A DNA stretch of 64,000 nt, from the NCBI GenBank assembly GCA_009784825.1, contig WQXO01000010.1:1-64000 (forward strand). Reading direction: 5' to 3'. The DNA comes from Oscillospiraceae bacterium (GTDB lineage Bacteria > Bacillota > Clostridia > Oscillospirales > Ruminococcaceae). The number at the start of each line of letters is the position of its first letter. The stretch's first letter is position 1. Shown here in pieces: positions 57,861 to 64,000 of the stretch. The position numbers were made by a program, and so were the translations under genes. The notes under the pieces were generated by a model. That model was given only the letters and a program-made list of their open reading frames with translations. It was not told the DNA's origin and ran no database searches.

Positions 57861-58424
57861 ATGAGGAAATATATCTGCCCGATTTGCGGTTACATACATG
57901 AAGGGGAAAATCCGCCCGTGTTCTGCCCGTTATGCAAGTGCGGCGGGAAGAAGTTCGAGCGTTCGTCAGAGGTGGTTGCACCGAAAATCGCCCCTGTGGC
58001 TGTTATTGGGGATGAACCATCGTCTATTCCGGAAACTGAGCCGTTTTTTGAACCTGACCCGGAATTACCCGAACCGGAGCCGGTAATTGAACCGGAAGCG
58101 GTATTGTCTGAACCGGAATCGGTGCTGCCTGAACCCGAACCTGTTATTGAACCGGAAGCAGTAAGTGAACCTGAGCCTGTTTTTGAACCGGAAGCAGTAA
58201 GTGAACCCGAGCCTGCTCCTGAAATAAAAGAAACGCCGAGTTCATCGGCGACTGCATCTGTTATATCTGATTCTGCTGAAACGGGAATGTTCTTGATTAT
58301 GTCGAAAGCCGCACATAATGCGGGTTATCCCGAGTTCGCCGAAGCGTTTATGCGGATTGCGATGGATAAGGCGGAGGAGTCTGCCGGTTCTGTCGGATTA
58401 TTGTTGAAAAAATATATGAAATGA
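57861..58424 (+). CDS. rubredoxin-like zinc/iron ribbon protein with Glu-Pro repeat linker and rubrerythrin-like helix
   Basis: [29 protein letters not shown]; repeated EPEPVxEPEAV; C-terminal [20 protein letters not shown]. Confidence 0.8.
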   Translation: MRKYICPICGYIHEGENPPVFCPLCKCGGKKFERSSEVVAPKIAPVAVIGDEPSSIPETEPFFEPDPELPEPEPVIEPEAVLSEPESVLPEPEPVIEPEAVSEPEPVFEPEAVSEPEPAPEIKETPSSSATASVISDSAETGMFLIMSKAAHNAGYPEFAEAFMRIAMDKAEESAGSVGLLLKKYMK

Positions 58425-58427
58425 TTA

Positions 58428-58456
58428 TTGACATTTGTTTACCAATGTGTTATAAT
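58428..58456 (+). promoter_or_regulatory. consensus sigma-70 promoter for tRNA-Arg locus
   Basis: TTGACA, 17-nt spacer, TATAAT. Confidence 0.85.
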
Positions 58457-58469
58457 GTCATGGCACTCA

Positions 58470-58521
58470 GCGTCGGTAGCTCAATTGGATAGAGCGTCTG
58501 GCTACGGACCAGAAGGTCTGT
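58470..58521 (+). pseudogene. truncated tRNA-Arg (5' half only)
   Basis: GCGTCGGTAGCTCAATTGGATAGAGCGTCTGGCTACGGACCAGAAGGTCTG; D-arm and anticodon arm (ACG) present, T-arm and 3' acceptor strand missing. Confidence 0.8.
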
Positions 58522-58559
58522 TGAATAATTCATGCATAATTTCGAGAAAATATACACAC

Positions 58560-58633
58560 GCGCCGGTAGCTCAATTGGATAGAGCGTTTGGCTACGGACC
58601 AAAAGGCTGGGGGTTCAAGTCCTCTCCGGCGTA
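58560..58633 (+). tRNA. tRNA-Arg (anticodon ACG)
   Basis: Cloverleaf: GCGCCGG...CCGGCGT acceptor, CTACGGA anticodon loop, GGTTCAAGTCC T-arm. Confidence 0.92.
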
Positions 58634-58670
58634 TCTGTGGACTTAGTGTAAACAAAGTCCTACCCGCTAT

Positions 58671-58702
58671 TACATCTAACTTTACGTTGGATGTATTTTT
58701 TT
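58671..58702 (+). terminator. intrinsic terminator after tRNA-Arg
   Basis: TACATCTAAC-tttac-GTTGGATGTA followed by TTTTTTTG. Confidence 0.8.
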
Positions 58703-58966
58703 GTGCCATTCATTTTTATTTTGTTGTTTTTGAGATTTATGTTTATACAGAAATTGTGTATAAAAATATGTCCGAAATCTCTTTGCTAACATTCTGCTAA
58801 CATTTGAAAAATACGCAGCCTGTGCGAGCAGTGCAGATGTGCGTTTCTTGCGTGTAAACCAACTATACTTTATATATAAACACGTTTAGGTTTACACTGC
58901 ATAAACTATAAACTACACCACTCTGTAACAAAATAATCAATGAATATTTTCTGCATATTTCCTTAA

Positions 58967-60322
58967 TTATCCGTTGATTAATGCGGAGAGAAAACGCTGT
59001 TGCATTTCGGGGTCTGACTTGATTATAGCGATGAAATTATTCATGTTCTCATCCGGTGAATAAGAAACTGTTGATTCGGAACTGGTGTTGTTGTAGAAAT
59101 CCTGCTCGACCTGCTTCATCATGGAAATACGGTTTTCATCTCTTGTGTGTGCATACGTATCAATAACCATTTTTGCGGAAGCGTGCCCTGTGTCACCTTG
59201 AACAGACTTAATATCACCACCGCTGACCTTAAGCTTATATGTCGTACCTGAATGACGAATTTCGTGGAAAATTAATCCCGACACATTAAGGTGTGTTCTT
59301 GACTGCCACTTTTTAAACCACTTTTCACATAACGCCGGCTCAACAGGTGAACCATCATCCTGTGTAAAAACTAAGTCATGGTCAGTGTAATCATCCGCCA
59401 TAAACTGCTTTTGCCTTTGTACAAAAGACAATCTTTCCAAGAGTTCTTCCTTTAACGGTTCTGTAATGAATATTTCGCGTATACTTTCTTCCGTTTTAGG
59501 AGATTTCAAGATAAGCAATGACTTCGATTCCCTTTTGGGCTCAAACGTCTTAATAAGTTGTGTTGGTGGGATTTCCTCCAATGCTTCCTTATCTGCTCGC
59601 TGCATGATTTTGTTAATATAGATTTTACCGTTCACAAAATCTACGCACTCCCAAGTTAAGCCGGTGACTTCACCTATCCGTAATGTACATATAAATGCAA
59701 GATGTACAGCTAAATGAAGTTGTTTATGCTCTATTTCACCGAGTATCGACTTAACCAACCCTATATCCCAAGCTTTCCGATTTGACTTTAACTTTAGGGG
59801 TGCTTTACAGATTACAGGGTTTGAGCGGATTAGTTGCCATTCAACCGCTTTATCAAAGGCTGTTTTAAGAATAAAATAGATATGCCTCGCTGTGGTTGAA
59901 GACAAAAGCGGGGTTTCGCTCTCTTCCTTATTGTATGATTTACTTCCTAAAACGCGAGTGTTTTTAAGATTACGCATAAAGATTTCAATCATCAATGGAG
60001 TTATATTAGCAAGTTGTGCATCCCCTAATTTGGGTAGAATATGGTTTTCAATCATACACTTATTAGAGGCATAGGTTTTATACTGCCATTTTTCCTTGCC
60101 GTAAATGTCGACCCACTGTGCTAAGAACTCCCGAAGAGTTGCGGTTGTAGGGATTATCAAGTTCCCATTTAGTTTTTCATTCTCAACTTGGCTTTTGAAA
60201 CGCTGAGCTTCTTTCTTGTCAGAACATGATTTCCATTTTTGTTTTCTTTCTCCGTCTTTGTAATAGTCGTAAATAACTGTGTATTTACCATTCCTTTTTT
60301 GTATTGTTGCCATAATGACCAT
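58967..60322 (-). CDS. int: tyrosine recombinase/integrase
   Basis: Catalytic R (CTLRIGEVTGL), HEIRHSGTT, GHASAKMVIDTYAH; next to tRNA-Arg. Confidence 0.95.
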   Translation of the reverse strand: MVIMATIQKRNGKYTVIYDYYKDGERKQKWKSCSDKKEAQRFKSQVENEKLNGNLIIPTTATLREFLAQWVDIYGKEKWQYKTYASNKCMIENHILPKLGDAQLANITPLMIEIFMRNLKNTRVLGSKSYNKEESETPLLSSTTARHIYFILKTAFDKAVEWQLIRSNPVICKAPLKLKSNRKAWDIGLVKSILGEIEHKQLHLAVHLAFICTLRIGEVTGLTWECVDFVNGKIYINKIMQRADKEALEEIPPTQLIKTFEPKRESKSLLILKSPKTEESIREIFITEPLKEELLERLSFVQRQKQFMADDYTDHDLVFTQDDGSPVEPALCEKWFKKWQSRTHLNVSGLIFHEIRHSGTTYKLKVSGGDIKSVQGDTGHASAKMVIDTYAHTRDENRISMMKQVEQDFYNNTSSESTVSYSPDENMNNFIAIIKSDPEMQQRFLSALING

Positions 60323-60331
60323 CCTTTCAGA

Positions 60332-60502
60332 TTAAATTTCAGTCCGGCAACAAGCAAACCAATTGTCAAAAGACTCCTTATGCACCCTGACGCACCTGCC
60401 AATGTGAACAACTTTGAATTCATCTGTTTTATTGCAAAAGTCATATGCTGTTCTTTTGCTTATTTTAAGCATTTCGGCAATTTCCGATACTTTATAAGTC
60501 AT
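60332..60502 (-). CDS. xis: excisionase/MerR-like HTH DNA-binding protein
   Basis: MTYKVSEIAEMLKISKRTAYDFCN...VRVHKESFDNWF; directly upstream of int. Confidence 0.75.
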   Translation of the reverse strand: MTYKVSEIAEMLKISKRTAYDFCNKTDEFKVVHIGRCVRVHKESFDNWFACCRTEI

Positions 60503-60911
60503 AGAGCCTTTTTTAGTATGTCTTCTTGAGTTGCATTGTTGTTCATCAGGCTGAATAAGTAGATTTTCAGCAATCATTTAATTAGAACCTCCTTTTCCGC
60601 AGAGCAACCCAAAGAAGCCGAGAAGTCATGCTAATCCGAGTTGAGGCGATTTATAGTAGTATATAAAACGGTTACTTTTCAGATTAGCTCGAGAGTATTA
60701 TGTATAGCTACTTAATATTCCCGATAATTCCATATTATAACCGATTATTTCGTTTGTCAAGTGACGGTTGCTCAAAGAACCGTATTCTGTTTTGATTTCT
60801 TATGTCAAATTTGTTAATGTTGCACAATATATAATAATTATAGATGACAGAGTTGAAATATATTTTGTTCAACATTAACGAAATTCAACAAAATATCACC
60901 TCTGCGATTCT

Positions 60912-63458
60912 TTATAGGGAGACCATCCCTTCTGCGGTATAATGTGATATATCTGAGAGTATATTTACATTTGGAGAATGGTCCAATATGATTTTTTTGG
61001 CTATTTCAATATTATAGTACATCAACTCAAGTTCATATTCTGAAAACGCACTTCTTCTTTTTTCAACAATGAACACTACATTGAACTCTTCGTCTTTATC
61101 AACTTTACCAGCTGTAACATTGAAAATCTCAGAAGTTGTGTGTGTCGAAACACCTAACACCTCAGAAGTTATTTCTTCCTCTAAGTCAAGCCCTAAGAAG
61201 TCGAACCACTTTTCCATGTCCATAAGACAGTAAGTTCCGAGTTCATCCACCTCAGTATATAATATATTATTCTCAATGTCAAACTTTGTTTCAATCGGGA
61301 GCGACATATTTATCTCATCGAACCACTTGAACACGTTTATTCGCTTAATTCCGACAAATTCCGGGTGGTCGGTGAAAATATCAAGCTCATTTGGGAGGTA
61401 TTCGTCCATGATTTCAAACTTCAATGTGACGCTTTCGATTATGTAATGTTCGGGATAAATCAATTCCGGCGTCACCCCGAGCATCATATCGTTCTTCATT
61501 ACATAGGAATAGCCGCTCTGACCTACAATGAGATTGCTCTCAACCCAGCCGGAAGCCTCAATTTCAATCGAAAGTTGGAAATACTCGTTTCCATCGTTTA
61601 TTCCTGCAAGAACAGGACTGTCGTTAGTTATAACCTGTGTTACAACATGCTCTATATCGGGATAACCGAATGTTTCGGGGTTGTTGGGGTCTAACCCTAA
61701 TTTAATCTCGTCCCCGTCCCAAACCCCGTCACCGTCTGTATCGGGGTTAAGCGGGTCGGTGAAGTATACGAATATTTCTTCGTAATCGGTAAGACCGTCA
61801 CCATCGGTATCGGGATTCCACGGGTCGGTTCCGTACAGGTATTCCTCATAGTTGGTAAGCCCGTCTCCATCAAAGTCATATTCACCGTCGGACTTGCCCT
61901 CACCGAGAGTATCGTATTTCAATGGGTCTGTACCCAGCACAAACACCTCATACCCATCGGGTAACCCATCACCATCGGTATCGGGGTTAAATGGGTCTGT
62001 ACCTAAGATTAACTCATATATATCGGGTAATCCGTCTTCATCACTGTCTATGTAAATGAAACCATATGTACCGAATTCATTAAGCTGTAACACTACATCG
62101 TTGGAAACGAGGTTTTCTTCGTCTTGCATTACCTTTTCCACAATAAATATATATTCGTCCTTGTATTCAGCTAAGGGGAACGTGAATATATTATCATCGG
62201 CAATTTCCGCAAGAAGTGTGTCGGTAGACGTATCAATTGCTAACGGGTGACTATCGCTGCTTTTCTCATACACACGATAAGTACCCTCAATTTCCTTATA
62301 CCCCCATTCTATGAGAATGGAGTCGGTTTCAGTATCATATGCCGCAAACGCAATAAGGGCATTTAAGTCTTTATACCAGTCACCATGTAACAATCTGATC
62401 GTGTTATCAGTGTCATAGCTTAGCCTAACTATGTAAATATAATCAACTGAACCTATTTTTATGGTTTTTGCTGTTTCAAAGGAAGTTATGCTGTTTCCCG
62501 GAGGATTTGCACTGAGTTCATTATCCATTGCAAACGCTATATTTGCAAATATGGAGAACGCAAGTATGAAACAAAGCATTAAACTTGATATTTTCAATGC
62601 TCTCTTAGACAAGCGGGTTCTGTATTTAACACCCACTATCACACCTGCTGTAATCATAACTACGGGGACTGCCCATAGCAGAAATCTTAAATTTGATGAA
62701 GATTTCTCATTATCCGTCTCTGTTGCAGTTAATATCTCATCGGCATTACCTACCACAACGGGCTGTACCCCCGAAGGTTCTTCGGGGATAATCGGGTTTA
62801 TTACACCTAAACCATCTGCTTCATTTTCTCTTTCAATAGATTCGGCAGGGGTGTTAGGCTCTGTATCTTCAATAGAATTGTTATTTGAAATATCTTGTTG
62901 TATATGGTTAGTTTCTGCGGGGATATGTTCGTTACCGCCAACAGGTACAGTATTATGATTATCGAAATCAGCCGCATAACCACCGGGGACATCTATATCA
63001 TCAACTATGTTATCGGGAGTAATTGCATCTGCGTGAGCCACTGTATTTGGCGGAATAATCGGATTAACAGACACGGGAGGGTTAGCGGGTGGATTGACTA
63101 ACCCTGCGTTGATTTCGACTACTGCAACGCTTACTTCAACTTTTTCGCCTGCCGCAAAGCTCCTCACCTCTGTTAAATTGCCATTCCCCGACACTCTTAA
63201 GCCGTGAGGGATTATATGTTCAATAATAACATTCTCGACAGGGAACGGGTTTGTGTTTTCGATAACAACAGTGATTACGGGCGTTTCGCCTCCCGAGTAC
63301 GAGGGCTTGTCCGTTGTTATGGTTACACTTAATCCGTCCTTGTTTCCCACGCCCGAATGTACACCGTTACTCGTTAAACCGGAAGGGAAGATGATTATTG
63401 TACACATTATTGCTACAAATATGATGAAGTACATGGATGTCTTTATTGGCTTAAGCAT
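60912..63458 (-). CDS. surface protein with TSP3-like calcium-binding repeats and partial VWA-like C-terminus
   Basis: Signal peptide; internal TM pair; repeated DGDGLPDGYE...GTDPxNPDTDGDG motifs; end resembles start of a VWA domain (FNVVFIVEKRRSAFS). Confidence 0.75.
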   Translation of the reverse strand: MLKPIKTSMYFIIFVAIMCTIIIFPSGLTSNGVHSGVGNKDGLSVTITTDKPSYSGGETPVITVVIENTNPFPVENVIIEHIIPHGLRVSGNGNLTEVRSFAAGEKVEVSVAVVEINAGLVNPPANPPVSVNPIIPPNTVAHADAITPDNIVDDIDVPGGYAADFDNHNTVPVGGNEHIPAETNHIQQDISNNNSIEDTEPNTPAESIERENEADGLGVINPIIPEEPSGVQPVVVGNADEILTATETDNEKSSSNLRFLLWAVPVVMITAGVIVGVKYRTRLSKRALKISSLMLCFILAFSIFANIAFAMDNELSANPPGNSITSFETAKTIKIGSVDYIYIVRLSYDTDNTIRLLHGDWYKDLNALIAFAAYDTETDSILIEWGYKEIEGTYRVYEKSSDSHPLAIDTSTDTLLAEIADDNIFTFPLAEYKDEYIFIVEKVMQDEENLVSNDVVLQLNEFGTYGFIYIDSDEDGLPDIYELILGTDPFNPDTDGDGLPDGYEVFVLGTDPLKYDTLGEGKSDGEYDFDGDGLTNYEEYLYGTDPWNPDTDGDGLTDYEEIFVYFTDPLNPDTDGDGVWDGDEIKLGLDPNNPETFGYPDIEHVVTQVITNDSPVLAGINDGNEYFQLSIEIEASGWVESNLIVGQSGYSYVMKNDMMLGVTPELIYPEHYIIESVTLKFEIMDEYLPNELDIFTDHPEFVGIKRINVFKWFDEINMSLPIETKFDIENNILYTEVDELGTYCLMDMEKWFDFLGLDLEEEITSEVLGVSTHTTSEIFNVTAGKVDKDEEFNVVFIVEKRRSAFSEYELELMYYNIEIAKKIILDHSPNVNILSDISHYTAEGMVSL

Positions 63459-63504
63459 TTGTGCCTCCGATTATATATTAATATTTTTATTTCCAAATAT
63501 GTTT

Positions 63505-64000
63505 CTAACGGACACGTACCCTATAACTTCCAACTACACTTTCTTTTGGTTTTAATGAGTTATCAAGTTTTTTTATATCTTCTTTACTAAGGGTTACAGG
63601 GTAAAAGCTTTCAACATGCTTTTCACCATTAATCCATGTAATGTATTCCGTCAACCCATTACTGTAAGAAAGTGTTATTCCAGAAATATTACTTTCGATT
63701 CCACCAATCATTTTACTTACTTCCATTGAAATATTATAAATAGTAATATCTGAAACATTTGTCAGTTCAAAAGTTGTTACAACAGATGTGTCCTCAATTA
63801 TAAGGTGTTTTATATCTAAATGCAATGCCTGACCGCCCCAAACCTTTAAAGGTGGGTCGGATTTGAATACTATATTCACCTCTTCTCCGAAAGGCATTAA
63901 AAATCCACTAAAATGAGCTTCAATATTATACTCGCCAGCTGTATCACCTCTAATTATCCATGATTCTGTAACAGTTTTTCCACCCTTTACGCTTCCTAAA
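63505..64000 (-). CDS. partial extracytoplasmic protein, 5' end beyond window
   Basis: Frame stays open upstream of listed Met (…GSVKGGKTVTESWIIRGDTAGEYNIEAHFSGFLMPFGEEV), so the ORF-track start 63897 is probably internal. Confidence 0.65.
   Translation of the reverse strand, partial: LGSVKGGKTVTESWIIRGDTAGEYNIEAHFSGFLMPFGEEVNIVFKSDPPLKVWGGQALHLDIKHLIIEDTSVVTTFELTNVSDITIYNISMEVSKMIGGIESNISGITLSYSNGLTEYITWINGEKHVESFYPVTLSKEDIKKLDNSLKPKESVVGSYRVRVR

Noticed and set aside
58428-58646. 72-aa ORF VAQLDRASGYGPEG...VAQLDRAFGYGPKGW
   Set aside because: It is translation through the two tRNA-Arg copies, a well-known spurious protein signature, not a gene.

Overview
The window is a chromosomal segment that looks like a flagellated, anaerobic Firmicutes/Clostridia-type genome. 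Taxonomy is inferred from gene content only. Core blocks, left to right: mnmA and nrdD; a VWA lipoprotein; thyA-folA; lysC; a D,D-carboxypeptidase; an ECF sigma/anti-sigma pair; a pyrimidine operon (pyrC, pyrF, carA, carB, DUF4160/DUF2442 genes, pyrK, pyrD) with a MntA/HepT toxin-antitoxin module at its 3' end; ispF; a flagellar operon (flgM, flgN-like, flgK, flgL, yviE-like, fliW, csrA, fliD, fliS, fliT-like); Phd/PIN TA; an ABC exporter; clpC; an M50 protease; two more ECF sigma/anti-sigma pairs; HicAB; lon; nadC/nadB; hflX; galK; an SSS symporter with paaK; tandem tRNA-Arg genes (one truncated); and a tRNA-adjacent integrative element with int/xis and surface proteins running off the right edge. 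The most unusual observations are: (1) a 265-aa CarA that keeps both CarA-like halves but appears to lack the Cys/His/Glu glutaminase catalytic residues, with a short AATTG repeat at the deletion junction; (2) an ECF sigma factor overlapping a predicted membrane anti-sigma whose ectodomain looks like an ABC sugar-binding protein; (3) a MntA/HepT module bounded by a perfect 27-bp direct repeat of the pyrD 3' end, giving HepT and PyrD the same C-terminal tail; (4) several small dispersed repeat families inserted in frame in housekeeping genes (lon, nadC, nadB, carA, pyrF, clpC) or supplying stop codons at gene ends. All calls are from reading the sequence and recognising protein families; no database search was run.
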